From assembly GCF_950295315.1 (NCBI RefSeq), contig NC_080179.1, forward strand, positions 68,211,553-68,275,552: DNA of 64,000 nucleotides, in the 5' to 3' direction. A program made the position numbers and the translations under genes. Positions 1-60,157 of the stretch are shown here, one piece after another; the first letter of the stretch is position 1, and each line of letters starts with the position of its first letter. This DNA is from Erinaceus europaeus. Taxonomy: Eukaryota; Chordata; Mammalia; Eulipotyphla; Erinaceidae. The notes under the pieces are model-generated. The model was not told the DNA's origin, ran no database searches, and saw only the letters and a list, made by a program, of their open reading frames with translations.

Positions 1-85
1 CTGCCTGTGGAGAATAGGAGCTTAAACCCGAGTGCTTGAGCATGTAATGTGTACACTCTACCAGGTGCACCACTGCCTGGCCCCT
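1..85 (-). repeat. SINE-A fragment, head portion
   Basis: The antisense of the tRNA-like SINE head is seen, ending in GGTGCACCACTGCCTGGCCCC. The rest of the element is cut off by the window edge. Confidence 0.7.
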
Positions 86-99
86 GAGGCCTCCGATTT

Positions 100-343
100 C
101 TTTCTTTCTTTTAAAAATTTTTAATCTTTCTATTTCATTTTGTGTATTTACTATTGGATAGAAACAGAGAGAAATTGAGAGGGTATGGGGAGATGGAGAG
201 GGAAAGAAACAGAGAGACACCTGCAGCCCTGCTTCACCACTCTTGAAGCTTTCCCCCTGCAGGCGTGGTCCAGGGGCTTGAACTCAGTTCCTTGTACATT
301 GTAATGTGTGCGCTTAACCAGGTGCACCACCACCTGGCCCCCA
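100..343 (-). repeat. SINE-A, near full length
   Basis: Reading the minus strand gives the tRNA-like head, the CTGCAGG core and a pyrimidine body, then an A-rich tail that appears here as a T/A-rich start near 100. It ends in CACCACCTGGCCCC. An open frame on the minus strand at 151-333 is only a reading of this SINE. Confidence 0.85.
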
Positions 344-430
344 AAGCCTCCTATTTCATCTCAAGGATTCCTGCTTATTGATCCTAACAGTCAACCTTCA
401 GTCTGAATGGTCTGAACAAGTTAAAGGACC

Positions 431-640
431 ATTGCTGGGCCAGCAAAGCAGTCCATTGGACAGTGTGCTACTTTGCCACGTGTGCAACCCTGGTTTGAGC
501 CCCAGCTCACAACACATTGAGTGTGTGGGTGGGTGGGGAGGGGGGTGGTGCTGCCGCCATCTCTTTCCCTTCTTTCTTTTGGCTTGTCTCTATCTGAAAA
601 AGTGAGCCCAGAGCAGCAACCCCCTGGAGATAACCCAAAG
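431..640 (+). repeat. SINE-C, diverged
   Basis: The head TGCTGGGCCAGCAAAGCAG and the box-B-like GGTTTGAGCCCCAGC match the reverse complement of the SINE-C copies elsewhere in the window. A GTGGGTGGG run replaces part of the body. Confidence 0.55.
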
Positions 641-771
641 GAAAACATAAGGAGCATGGCCAATTGTCTACACTCTCCTGTGGGACAGATTACTTTCCCT
701 GTGTATGGTGTATTTCTAAAATTACTGCAAAGTTTGGCTGCTGGATTCCGTTCATAGGAGAGCAAGGGAAG

Positions 772-892
772 TGGGCAGGGGGAGGTAGCATAATGGTTAT
801 GAAAAGAGGTTCTCCTGCCTGAGGTTTCAAAGCCCCAGGTTCAGTGCCCTGTACCACCAGAAGCCAGAGCTGATCAGTGCTGCACTGGTCAA
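772..892 (+). repeat. SINE-B
   Basis: It reads GGTAGCATAATGGTTATG, then a CCAGGTTCAGTGCC box, then AGCCAGAGCTGATCAGTGC. This is the forward form of the short tRNA-derived SINE seen many times in antisense in this window. A short A run follows at 891. Confidence 0.75.
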
Positions 893-949
893 AAAAAAAG
901 GAGAGCAAGGGAAGTGTGTGTAGCAGGGAGAAAGTGCTTGTGAATGCAA

Positions 950-1000
950 GCACGTGTGCGCGTGCGTGTGCGTGCGTGCATGTGCGTGCGTGTACACATA
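950..1000. repeat. Degenerate (GTGC/GT)n microsatellite
   Basis: An alternating GTGCGTGCGTGT-like run. Nothing else is recognised between 893 and 1250. Confidence 0.7.
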
Positions 1001-1254
1001 TACTTTGACCTTTTTCCTACTTGGTCTCTGTAGACTGAGGATGGAACACAGAGGAGTAGGAAGGGAAAATGATTCACTGTTTCACTTCAGCTCCCAGACA
1101 GTTAATGTGACCTAGTGAAGGGAGGGGGGGGTAGATATGGCTGTGTCCAAAGCCTTTCAGATGTTGTGCCATGATTATCATACAGTCCTGGGTTGGTTCT
1201 GCCCCTAGACACCCCTCCTCACCCCACCCAAACACCTGCCTCCATCAGTTTTCT

Positions 1255-1326
1255 TTCTCTTTATTATTATTTTTTATCTTGATACATATGGAGAGATACA
1301 GAAAAGGAAGGGGAGATAGAAAGGGG

Positions 1327-1363
<37 letters not shown>

Positions 1364-1477
1364 AGCACTGCTTCACTACTCATGAAGTTTTCCCCTGCAG
1401 GTGGGGACAGGGGGCTTGAACCCAGGCCCATGTACATGGTGACATGTGTATTCAACTGGGTGTGCCCCCAGACCTCT
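1255..1477 (-). repeat. SINE-A with (GA)n expansion
   Basis: An antisense SINE-A with CTGCAGCACTGCTTCAC, a TGCAGGTGGGG core and a final GTGCCCCCAGACC. A pure GA run of about 28 bases occupies 1331-1358 inside the element. Confidence 0.8.
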
Positions 1478-2040
1478 TTATCAGTTTCCTACCCCTTCTA
1501 CTTTAATAGGCAGCTCCCAAATGCAAGCTGGACCTCTGCCCCCAGTCTCGTGCCCCTGGGCATGGGACACCACTGACTGTCAGCATGAGGGCCACTGCCA
1601 ATGTGTGTACCCACCCATCTGAGCTTCACTGTCTTCTGACATTGCGATGACGTCCAAGCACTTGTGGCATGTGCTAGGTGGCCTCAGGGCTGCCTCCCTC
1701 CTACAGGGTCGGAAAAAGGAGGCCCCTCGTTAGGTTCTATTCCCCAGTGTACTGGTTAGAACTGTGGGCTTCTAGTTGCTAGAGTTTGCCCTGGCTGGAT
1801 TAAATAAAAAATAGAAAGACCTAGAAGGCCTTGGGTGACAGACCAAGAGGACCACTGAGGAACCAGGCTTACCTGCTGCTATTGCTTGAGGCTACTCTAG
1901 GCAGTGGGAACAAAGTGACTGGGGCTTCCGGGAGGCTGCTCCAGGAGCGACTCTTGTCAGCATCTCTTTTCCATCCTTATGTATTTGAGGTCCAGAGGTC
2001 CAGGAGAGGGGGGGAAGCTTGTGTTTTATGACTTGCTTGG
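1478..2040. other. Intron stretch without recognised features
   Basis: Apparently single-copy sequence lying upstream of the first KIF5C exon in the window. I see no exon with usable splice sites and no known repeat here. Confidence 0.5.
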
Positions 2041-2059
2041 CCTAGGGATGGACAGGATG

Positions 2060-2246
2060 CTCTTTTCTTTTCTTTTCTTTTCTCTTCTCTTCTTTTCTTT
2101 TCTTTCTCTTTTTTTTTTTCCTGATAGAAGCAAAGAGAGTGATAGTGACGACAGCATCAAAGCTTTCTTTAATGGGAGAGCCAGGCTCAAACCTGGATCG
2201 CGCGCACAGCAATGCACTACGCAGGTGAGCTATTTCACCAGCCCCA
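2060..2246 (-). repeat. SINE-C with polypyrimidine (TTTTC)n tail
   Basis: An antisense SINE-C: a T/C-rich A-tail complement at 2060-2120, then AGCATCAAAGCTTTC, AGGCTCAAACCTGGATC and GAGCTATTTCACCAGCCCC. Confidence 0.7.
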
Positions 2247-2530
2247 CTCCACCTCCATTTCTCCTCACCACCCCACCCCACCACCAGGATTCTCACTGGG
2301 GCTCAGTGCATGCATCAATCCACTGTCTCAACAGCCTTTCCCCCTTCCCTCTAGATGGAAGATGAGAGATAGAGAGATGAGAGACGTCATGGTACCACTT
2401 TACAGTTCCTGAAGCTTGCTCCCTATAGCCCTATAGGCGCTGCCCTGTAGGAGACAGTCACCAGGGACTCAAACCTGGGTCTTTGCTCATGGTAACAGAC
2501 AAGACACTTCTGGTGGTGGTTCGATCCATG
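2247..2530 (-). repeat. SINE-A, old copy
   Basis: The 3' extension CACTGGGGCTCAGTGCATGC, which is the antisense of the SINE-A 3' module, precedes a diverged body and a head ending near TGGTAACAGAC. Divergence is higher than in neighbouring copies. Confidence 0.55.
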
Positions 2531-2985
2531 CTGCTTGCCCTGGAGGGAGTATTTGCCTGCAAGAATGTTCCTGTTCTGTTATGAGATAAGATGTCTGAAA
2601 AACAGCAAGCGTCTCCAATCTCCTAGTGACATCTTGTGGGCTGAAAACAATTTCCTGGACTCTGGAGGCTCTGCTGGCAGCATTTTCCTCAGAGAAATAT
2701 GTGCAGCATACTTGCTGGAGGAGTGGGCAGATGTCAGAAATAGGATCCCCCCCCACCCCCCCACCAGCTCTATTGCTTGTTCGTTGTAGGTATGGAAAGG
2801 ACACAAGTAATCCTATATCGAGGGAAAGATTCAGATAATTGGATTCAGGGTGAATTACAACTCCCAGTTCACACCCTCCGGTCCCTAAATTCATCAAGAA
2901 GATTGAGGGCAGGGGGGAGAAGTCTCAGGGATGTGGGACTCAGGGTGTTTGGGGGCTGCATCTTTCTTGTTGCTCAGGAAATATT

Positions 2986-3297
2986 TGTTTATTTATTTAT
3001 TTATTATTATGATTATTTATATTATTTACTTTCCCTTTTGTTGTCCTTGTTGTTTTTCATTGTTGTTGTAGTTGTGGTTATTGGTGTCATCATTGTTGGA
3101 TAGGACAGAGAGAAATGGAGAGAGGAGGGGAAGACAGAGAAGGGGAAAGAAAGACAGACACCTGCAGACCTGTTTCACCGCCTGTGAAGCGACTCCCCTG
3201 CAGGTGGGGAGCCGGGGGCTCGAACCAGGATCCTTATGCTGGTTCTTGTGCTTTTCACCATGTGCGCTTAACCTGCTGCGCTACAGCCCGACTCCCG
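2986..3297 (-). repeat. SINE-A, full length, young-looking
   Basis: Starts with TTTATTTATTTATT, continues with CCCTTTTGTTGTCCTTG and GGATAGGACAGAGAGAAATG, and ends in GCGCTACAGCCCGACTCCC. It is close to the consensus implied by the many copies here. Confidence 0.9.
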
Positions 3298-3320
3298 AAA
3301 TACTTATTCTTTATTGTTAT

Positions 3321-3600
3321 CAGGGTTATTGACGCAGCTCAGTGCTGGTGCTCCTGCCCACCACTCCTGGCAGCCATTTTTCTTCTTTTTTTTTTTCCCC
3401 CTTTCTACTTTATTTGATAGGACAGAAAGAAATTGAGAGGGGAGGGGGAAATAGAAAGGGAGAGAGGAACAGAGACACTTGCAGACCTACTTCACTTCTC
3501 ATTAAGCATCCCCCATGCAGGTGGGTAGCTGGGACTTGAACTGGGGTCCTTGCACCTGAGAACATGTGTGCTCAACCGGGTGTGCCACCGCCCAGCCCCC
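3321..3600 (-). repeat. SINE-A
   Basis: Antisense SINE-A with the 3' module at its left end, ACAGAAAGAAATTGAGAGGGG, and a final TGTGCCACCGCCCAGCCCCC. It forms an inverted pair with the next SINE-A only about 70 bp away. Confidence 0.85.
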
Positions 3601-3670
3601 CAGAGTCAGTCTTTGTACTCGCTCTCTCTATTGGTACTGTTGGACTTTTACTCTTAAAAATCATAGCTGT

Positions 3671-4000
3671 GGGGGCCGGGCGGTAGCACAGCAGGATATA
3701 AGCGCACGTGGCGCAAAGTGCAACAACCGGCATAGGGATCCTGGTTCTAACCCCGGCTCCCCACACGCAGGGTGGTCACTTCATAAGCAGTGAAGCAGGT
3801 CTGCAGGTGTCTATCTTTACCCCTCTCTGTCTTCCCTTCCTCTCTCCATTTCTCTCTGTCCTATTCAACAACAACAACATCAATGGCAATAATGACAACA
3901 AGGGCAACAACAAAATGGAAAAAAAAAAAAAAGGCCTCCAGGAGCAGTGGATACATGGTGCAGGCACTGAGCCCCAGCAATAACCCTGGAGGAAAAAAAA
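3671..4000 (+). repeat. SINE-A with 3' module, full length
   Basis: Forward copy: GGGGCCGGGCGGTAGCACAGC head, GTCTGCAGGTGTCTATC body, an AACAACAACAACATCAATGG tail, then the 3' module GCACTGAGCCCCAGCAATAA. Confidence 0.9.
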
Positions 4001-4375
4001 TCGTAGCTGTTCATAGCACTTTGACCAGAAACCTGCAGAGACTCTGAAAATGCCCATGTCAGTAGCTCAAGAGTGATGACCAGGTGCTATGTACCGTCCA
4101 CGCCATCTCCTGAAAGACTACATGACATTAAGTGATGAAGTGGATGCTGGCTTGCCGCTCAGTCAGCTGAAGTCACGCAGAGAACAAGCATTGTTTCATC
4201 CACGACGGAGACACAAAGACGGAGTAGAGAAATCTGCCGCCAGCTCAGTTACATAACTAGTGAGCGCTAAGCTCTACTCCAGCCTGCACCTTTCTGAAAC
4301 TGTGGGGCCCCCTAGGTTGGGACATATTTGGCTTTATTGCTTTGTCATCACCAGGGGTTCATATCTCTGAAATGA

Positions 4376-4639
4376 CTTTTTTTTTTTCCCCTCTTGTTGC
4401 CCTTGTTGCTTATCGTCATCGATGTTATTATTGCTGTCGTTGTTGGATAGGACAGAGAGAAATGAAGAGAGGAGGGGAAGACAGAGAAGAGGAGAGGAAG
4501 ACAGACACCTGCAGACCTGCTTCACCGCCTGTGAAGCGACCCCCCTGCAGGTGGGGAGCCGGGGGCTCGAACCGGGATCCTTACACCGGTCCCTGCGCTT
4601 CACACCATGTGCGCTTAACCCGCTGTGCCACCGCCCCTG
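4376..4639 (-). repeat. SINE-A
   Basis: Antisense copy: T run, CCCTCTTGTTGCCCTTG, GGATAGGACAGAGAGAAATG, a GGGGCTCGAACCGGGATCC box B complement, then a GTGCCACCGCCCC end. Confidence 0.9.
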
Positions 4640-4644
4640 AACTG

Positions 4645-4792
4645 ACTTTTTTTTTTTAGATAGACAGAGAGGCCGAGAAAAAGAAACTACAGCACGGAAG
4701 CTTTCTCTAGTGTGATGAGGACCAGGCTCAAACCAAGGTCATGTGTGCTGCAAAGCAGTGCACTATTCAAGTGAGCTATTTCGCTCACTTAC
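4645..4792 (-). repeat. SINE-C
   Basis: A T run, then AGACAGAGAGGCCGAG, CAGGCTCAAACCAAGGTC and GAGCTATTTCGCTC. It abuts the previous SINE. Confidence 0.7.
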
Positions 4793-4909
4793 TCTGCTCC
4801 TTCAGCAGTAAGTAGAAGTTGCTCACCCACCTTTCAGAGTCCTAGTTATTATAGAAGCTCAGAAGCTAGCATTTCTTTGGGAAGACCTGTTTTGTTATAT
4901 TTCATTCAT

Positions 4910-5204
4910 TCATTCATGTTTTATTTTTATTTTTATTTTTATTTATTCCCTTTTGTTGCCCTTGTTGTTTTATTGTTGTAGTTGTTGTTGATCTCGTTGT
5001 TGTTGGATAGGACAGAGAGAAATGGAGAGAGGAGGGGAAGACAAAGAAGGGGAGAGAAAGACAGACACCTGCAGTCCTGTTTCACCACTTGTGAAGCGAT
5101 TCCCCTGCAGGTGGGGAGCCGGGGGCACGAACCGGGATCCTTACACTGGTCCTTGTGCTTAGCGCCACGTGCGCTTAACCCGCTGTGCTACCGCCCGACT
5201 CCCA
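4910..5204 (-). repeat. SINE-A, full length
   Basis: Begins in (TTTTA)n, has CCCTTTTGTTGCCCTTGTTG, and ends GCTACCGCCCGACTCCC. The flank CATTCATTCATTCATGTTTT before it and CATTCATGTTTTG after it look like a target-site duplication. Confidence 0.9.
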
Positions 5205-5214
5205 TCATTCATGT

Positions 5215-6262
5215 TTTGTTTTGTGTTGTTTTAATTAAAAGGAAACAAAACCATAGGATAAGAGGGGTACAACTCCACACAATTCCCACCACCAGAACTC
5301 CGTATCCCATCCCCTCCCCTAATAGCTTTCCTATTCTTTAACCCTCTGGGAGTATGGACCCAGGATCATTATGGGATACAGAAGGTGGAGGGTCTGGCTT
5401 CTGTAATTGCTTCCCTGCTGAACATGGGCATTGACAGGTCAATCCATACTCCCAGCCTGTCTCTCTCTTTCCCTAATGGGGTGGGTTTCTGGGGAACCAG
5501 AGCTCCAGGACACATTGGTGGGGTTGTCTGTCCAGGGAAGTCTGGTTGGCATCATGGTAGCATCTGGAACCTGGTGGTTTTAACATATAAAGCAAAACAG
5601 ATTGTTGACTAATCATGAACCTATAGGCTGAAATAGTACAGATGAAGAGTTGGGGGTGGGTCCTCTGTTTTGTAGATAGCTAGTAGGCATATTTTAGTTA
5701 TATTCCAAAGGGCCTGTGGCTGTAATAGTTTTTTTTTTTTCTCCTGAGCCTGAAATCTGATAGGTAGGTAGATCCAAGTTATTGTATAGGGAGATGATGT
5801 CATGGCTGGCAGAAGGACCAGAAAGCTGGATCAGGGAAGAGAGTAGCTCCCAAATATGGGAAAGGTGTATAAATATTGTTGACTGTAAACCCCATTGATT
5901 TGATCTGATCTGGGGCCCATATTCAGCTTAGGAGCCTATGTGACCTCTGCATCCCTGTAGATCTGAGCTCACATTCTGTGGTCATGAGTAGGAACGTTCT
6001 AAGTGGCCCCAATATCAGGACCTATCTTCCTCAGGTGTGGCATAGAGTATGTTGTCCAGCCTCCCTTCAGAGGATGGAACATTCTTTACCATTGTTGATC
6101 CACATTGAGGGCAAGGTCCTATGCGGCCCTAGTCGGGGAGTCCTGAGATTCCCAAACAGACATGATGGGCTTAGATCTCGAATAAATCCCTCTCTCCATT
6201 GTTACTGGTCATCTCTATCAGGAACATTCATCGTTTTTTATGTGTTTCCCATATAAAATTCA
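5215..6262 (-). repeat. Long interspersed repeat, probably L1 3' end (UTR type)
   Basis: It starts with the motif GGAAACAAAACCATAGGAT and ACTCCACACAATTCCCACC, then GGGAGTATGGACCCAGG. The same unit recurs, truncated to different lengths, at 7052, 37405 and 51340. All copies share the start and differ in reach, as expected for 5'-truncated LINE copies in antisense. Assignment to the L1 3' UTR is my inference from layout; no coding frame is kept. Confidence 0.55.
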
Positions 6263-6266
6263 GGGT

Positions 6267-6515
6267 TGCATGCATTCGCTCTGTCATTGAGCCACCTCCC
6301 TGGCCCAAGCCCCTCCTTCTTTTAAGAGGACAAACAGATGCTTATAGGAATAGTGACTGCAAGGAGGGTGGGGTGGCCTGTTCAAGAGTCAGAAATGGAA
6401 GGCTGGGCAATAGTGTAACCCAGTAGAGCACACACATTACAGAAGACTCAGGTTCAAGTCTCTGTTCCCAATAAATAAATTAATTATTTAATGAAATTAA
6501 ATAAATAAATTTAAA
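6267..6515. repeat. SINE fragments (minus then plus)
   Basis: 6267-6307 ends in GAGCCACCTCCCTGGCCC, an antisense SINE head. 6399-6515 is a forward fragment (GGGCAATAGTGTAACCCAG, GGTTCAAGTC) with an (AAAT)n tail. Confidence 0.5.
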
Positions 6516-7040
6516 AAATGTTACAAAGGAAGAAGTCAGGAGTGTATAGAAGCAGCCCCAGTCTTGGTGACCAGCTTATTAGAATGACTCCTTTAGCTGG
6601 GATTACAGAATGTTTTAAGCTGCTTAGACGCTAATTCTAGAAACAGAGGTGAAAAGATGCTATTAGTGAAATCACCCCATAAAGGAGTGGCATTTCTTTA
6701 ACCCTCTTGTTTCTCTAATGGCATCTTGTAGCCAGCTATTCTCACCCATCTGGTAACTGCAAGATGTCCTTCTTGTTTCTAGAGCAGATCTGGCCCTCAA
6801 ATGACCATTAGGTCAGCCAGGCCAGATCTGCTGTGGCTTCTAAGGGCATCTGTGAGTGACCAAGTGGGCTGCTGCCCCCAAGCTTGAGGAACATGAAGTC
6901 ACCTCTCTCCTCTCCTCAGGGGCTTCAAGGACTTGACTTCTGCACAGGATAACTAGCTCGTTGTTATTTCGTGTGTGATGCACTTGAATGAATTGCTGGC
7001 CATCTAATGGTTTTCCTTTTTCCTTTAATCTCTCTCTCTG
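6516..7040. other. Intron stretch without recognised features
   Basis: Apparently single-copy intron sequence. I see no exon, RNA gene or repeat. Confidence 0.5.
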
Positions 7041-7051
7041 TTTTTTGTTTT

Positions 7052-7402
7052 TTTATTTATAAAAAGGAAACATTGACAAAACCATAGGATAAGAGGGGTA
7101 AACTCCACACACTTCCTACCACCAGAACTCCGTATCCCATCCCCTCCCCTGATAGCTTTCCTATTCTTTAACCCTCTGGGAGTATGGACCCAAGGTCATT
7201 GTGGGATGCAGAAGGTGGAAGGTCTGGCTTCTGTAATTGCTTCTAATTGACAGGTTGCTCCCAGCCTGTCTCTTTCTCTGCCTGGTGAGGTGGGGCAGGG
7301 TTCTGGGGAATCGGGGCTCCAGGACACATTGGTGGGGTTGTCTGTCCAGGGAAGTCTGGTCGGCATCATGCTAGCATCTGGAACCTGGTGGCTGAATTTT
7401 TA
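7052..7402 (-). repeat. Second copy of the probable L1 3'-end repeat
   Basis: It shares GGAAACATTGACAAAACC, the CCGTATCCCATCCCCTCCCC block and GGGAGTATGGACCCAAGG with the 5215 copy. It is truncated at a T run near 7411. Confidence 0.6.
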
Positions 7403-7411
7403 ACGAGATTT

Positions 7412-9207
7412 TTTTTTTTTTTTTTGAGTAGCCTGTCATTCTTGCTAATTGCAATGGATAGATCCCTACTTTATATAGAAACATTGCTTATGCCCCAAAG
7501 GGGCTTCCATTTCATAATTAAAATTCTCTGGAAACCTTATAGGTGTTCTCCAAAGCAGTGCTCCTGTGTGCATGGAGATCTTTTCAGTCCTTAAAGGTAA
7601 TTACATCCGACAGAAGGGAATGCCAGGATGCTCACTGACATAAAAGAGAAAAGCTTCTATGGGGAGGGGACAGTCATTGTAAAAAAGCAAGGTGCTTTAA
7701 GATTTTTATTATCTCCTTCCTTACTGATGATAGAGCTAAGCCTTAGGAGATAAAGGAAGAGAGATTGGCTTTTCACACAAAGAAGGAGAATAAAGGTAAA
7801 TGCCCAGCTCTCATTTCCTGGCGCTTTCCTGCCACTGGATTTCTAAGGCATTATTTCCCAGGATGCATTCACAGCTCTCTTCCTTGTTACTGTCAGTGAT
7901 TCCACACTCACCTAGTGGGGGCTCCTCCAGAGCCCAAGCCCACTGTGGTGCAGGGAATCTTCTCCATCGCCGTGGTGAGATTGCCATGGAGACAGATTGC
8001 CTGGGTGTCAAGTCTGGCATGATGTGGGGGATTCACGGTCCCCAGACGTGTCTGTGAGCTGGACAGCGCAGTTACAGTGACACTTCTGCAAGTCATTTGC
8101 TTGGTCCTTTGAAGGGCAGCAGTGCTGGGGAGAAGCAACTCTCCCTCCGTCTCTGAGCAGCACTGTGCCCTCCCGCTGCTGCTGCTACTTTTGTTCCTGT
8201 GTGTTGCTGCTTTGTTCTTTTAGGCCCCTGACGCACCACAGCGGCTGCAGAAAACCGTCCCGACTGCCCGACCTTTAGAATTGAAGCAGGGAAGAGCTGG
8301 CTGTTTAGATGTCGCTTTGTGGGAGACATGTTGGTGCTTTCATTCAAACAATTGCTCAAAGGCAGTCAGGTAGTCTGCTCGAGGTTCCAAATATTGTTTT
8401 TAGTAATAATAAAAATAAGCTTGAAAGGAACTTGCAGAGCTGCACTGTTTTTGACGTTTGGAACCGAGCCCCAATCACAAAGAGATTATGAAACCCCCAG
8501 CAACACTAATCTCAGAATATGTAACAATAATGATCCCGATCCCCCCCCCCCCCGCAAAACCTTAATAAGGTGAGTTTGTCAGAGAGGGGAGGAAATAAGA
8601 GATGGACATTGAATAAGAATTCCCATGTGTATTCTTTTCATATATTATTTCAGTTGCTTCCTAGTGCTGCACAGAAGGCATGTTGTTTTGAACTGAAGGC
8701 ATGTCCTTTCTTTTATGAAGAAAGCAAACCCAGAGACTAAGCAGGAGGTGGGCTTGTGATTAATTCGAGGCTGAAAGGTGTGGTGTGCCTATGCGCTGCT
8801 GCATGGGGCATAAACCAGGGGCGCTCATGCAGAGCCTGCTGAGTGGCAGAGGCTGGCCAGTTTGCTGTAGCTCTGTAAACTGAGACAGTGCTGGTCCTTG
8901 TGCTACTATAGTTCAGAGAAGGGAGCAGGTTGAACAGGGCTTAAGCCCATCACTTTGTTTAGACTAGGTCTTTCAACCCCCAGATTTGGGGGTTTCATCG
9001 CTGACTTGTGTTCCCCATATGAATCTAGGCATCCTTCCTCACCCAGCCTCGTGACATCACTGCTTTCCTGACTACTTGGAACCAGAAGACATAGAGGATA
9101 TATCTCTTCTACATGTTTTTGTATTCTGCCTCTGGGATGGGGGGTGAGGTTGCTTGTAGATGAGATGGTCACATTCTGAATGAGTTGTAGTCTTGTGCAG
9201 TGAAGGT

Positions 9208-9210
<3 letters not shown>
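7412..9210. other. Intron stretch, mostly single copy
   Basis: About 1.8 kb without a recognised repeat apart from a C run at 8540-8553. Open frames at 7800-8360 on both strands overlap each other, lack convincing splice sites and resemble no protein I know, so I read this as intron. Confidence 0.45.
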
Positions 9211-9238
<28 letters not shown>

Positions 9239-9466
9239 TGCCACCAGGGTTATTGTTGTGGCTCCATGCTTTTTTTTTTTTCTTTTAGAGAGAGAGAGAG
9301 AGAGAAGGAGAGAGAGGGAGAATGAGATACCGCAGCACTGTGCTCTACTTCTGATGAAGCTCCCCTTGTACAGGTACCCCCTTTCATGTGGCTGGGGGCT
9401 TGAACCCAGGTCCTCATGAATGGCTAAGTGCATACCCTACCAGGTGAGCTACCTCCCAAACCCCTA
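9211..9466 (-). repeat. (GT)n microsatellite followed by SINE-A
   Basis: A pure GT run at about 9211-9238 runs into an antisense SINE-A with its 3' module (GCCACCAGGGTTATTG), an internal GA run and an end at GAGCTACCTCCCAAACCCC. Confidence 0.8.
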
Positions 9467-11085
9467 GTACAATGAAGAATTTTATCTCTGTCATTACTTA
9501 AGCTGGAAGATTAGATTCATAGGCTTGGATTGCCCTGTTCAGAAATTTTTGAAGCTAGAACTAAAACATAAGAGAGGTAGTGATATCCAAATAGGGGAAG
9601 GGAAGTTATAGTTTATACTCTATCATTAGAAAAAAAAATATTTTGAATCCCTAGGAACTAGAATATGGCACTGTTTTTATAGCCCATAGATGCTGCAGGC
9701 TGCAGAGAATATAGATTCCGTAATTGATGCATTCCAGCCAGCACACGTGGGTCATTAAGTAGGAATTGGAACTGAATGACATATTGATTTGGTTCAGGTT
9801 CAGTTCAAAGGCTACTCTGATATTTTGATTTTTTTTTAAGGTCAACAATTTTAGAAAGAGGGGTACAGTACAGTTTTGCTGAGCTTAAAAGAAAAAAGGG
9901 TTGGCTCCGTTTTCTCTTTAGTGAAGCAATAGTTTCTCTCAGACTTTGCTTCAAGTTACCTCTTCACACAGAAGGCAACACACTTGTGAAGTCATTGAGT
10001 GTGGGTTTTATTGACAAGACCTGCCACCCCATCTTGTGATTATCAAGTGAGATGATAGAATCAGAAACAGCAAAGCTGACCCATCACAAAGTATTTTGTT
10101 GACATTGAGGTCAATGGGTAGCTAGTGCTTAAGTGAGTTCTGTAAGGCATCACAGATTCTGTTAAGGAAGCCACCACAGATTAGGATTTTGGTACTTTTC
10201 TTTGAGAAAGTCCCACCGGTTCAGAGCTGTGTTCCTGGGGAATTTGCACAACATGCTAAATTAAGTGGCCTGAGAACTGGCCTCAGGCTTGGACCATTGC
10301 AAACACTCACCAACTGTAGCGGACTGAGTGTGAAGTTGCTGGGAAACACTGTGGTGGCAAGATGTGTCTGGTTGGGGTTTGCTTTCCAATAAGATATTTG
10401 AGAGACTCTTTTGGGTCCTGAGTTTTTCAGAGAATCCTTCTCACGTACTCTGTCTTTGCAAGGTGATTTTGTCGCTAGGGACAGCCGGTGGCCATCTTCA
10501 GAATGTCACTGTGTCCCTCACTCTGCTTTGTCCTATTAGTGAGTACTTCCTTTAAAGGCCCCACCCAATGCTGTTCTGCAGAGCAGGATGTGGTAACAGT
10601 CACTACAGCTGCTCTTTCTTTCCTGGGGCTCCCTGACATCACAAGATTATTCTTTTTGAACTCTCCAGCCAAGCCAATTAATCCTGACTTCCTAGGGGGA
10701 GAGGGCAGTAGTAGAATACATTGTTTGTATCATGTAAGTCAGACTTCCTGCATCCAGGCCTACCTTCACTCCCTGCTGAAGATTCAGAGACTCTTAGACT
10801 TGGGTCTTAACTAAGCAATGGTGAAACTGTTCCTTGATCTGACTTTTTCTTCTAATGAAATGGAAGCCTAGCTAACTGATAATAAAGATGCCTCAGAAGT
10901 CTGTTTCCCTTTGCCTCAATCCCTGGAGGGAATCTGATTGCAGTAAAATCCCAGCATGTACCTTGAGAGGAATGTGTATGCAAAACCTGAATCTATTGCT
11001 CAAGTTGGATGAATTTATAGCTTGTGTGGTTCAAGGACTGGTGTACTTCAAAATACATCACATGGGAAGGAGGACAGTATCGTCC
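9467..11085. other. Intron stretch, mostly single copy
   Basis: About 1.6 kb between SINEs with no recognised repeat or exon. I looked for the preceding KIF5C exon, which should encode the end of the neck coil, and did not find it. It presumably lies upstream of the window. Confidence 0.45.
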
Positions 11086-11087
11086 TC

Positions 11088-11309
11088 CTTTTATTTATTT
11101 ATTTTTTAATAATCTTTATTTATTGGATAGAGACAGGCAGAAATCGAGAGGGTAGGGGAGATAGAGAGGGCGAGAGAAAGAGAGACACCTGCAGACCTGC
11201 TTCACCACTTGTGAAACTTTCCCCCTGCAGGTGGGGACTGGGGGCTCGAACCTGGGTCCTTAAACACTGTACCAGGTGCGCTCACCCAGGTGCGTCACCA
11301 CCCAGCCCC
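11088..11309 (-). repeat. SINE-A, 202 bp upstream of a KIF5C exon
   Basis: Antisense copy: TTATTTATTTATTTTTTAAT, TTGGATAGAGACAGGCAG, CTGCAGGTGGGG, then GTGCGTCACCACCCAGCCCC. Confidence 0.85.
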
Positions 11310-11497
11310 TAGTCTTCTTCTCCTTTAGGATAGGTTGGGTCACTTAATACAGTTGTTGTCGTCCAATAGATAGAATATGAATGACAGCTCTGTAAAACTC
11401 GCTCTGTATTGTATCCTCGGTATCTTTCTCATGGAAGAGATCGTTTTTGGACCACGTCTTGAAGGAGGTGCATGCTTGATTTCTTCAGCCCCCTTAA

Positions 11498-60157
<48,660 letters not shown>

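Noticed and set aside
7800..8360. Overlapping open frames on both strands as a conserved exon
   Set aside because: Frames are open on both strands with no splice context; moderate GC alone explains them.
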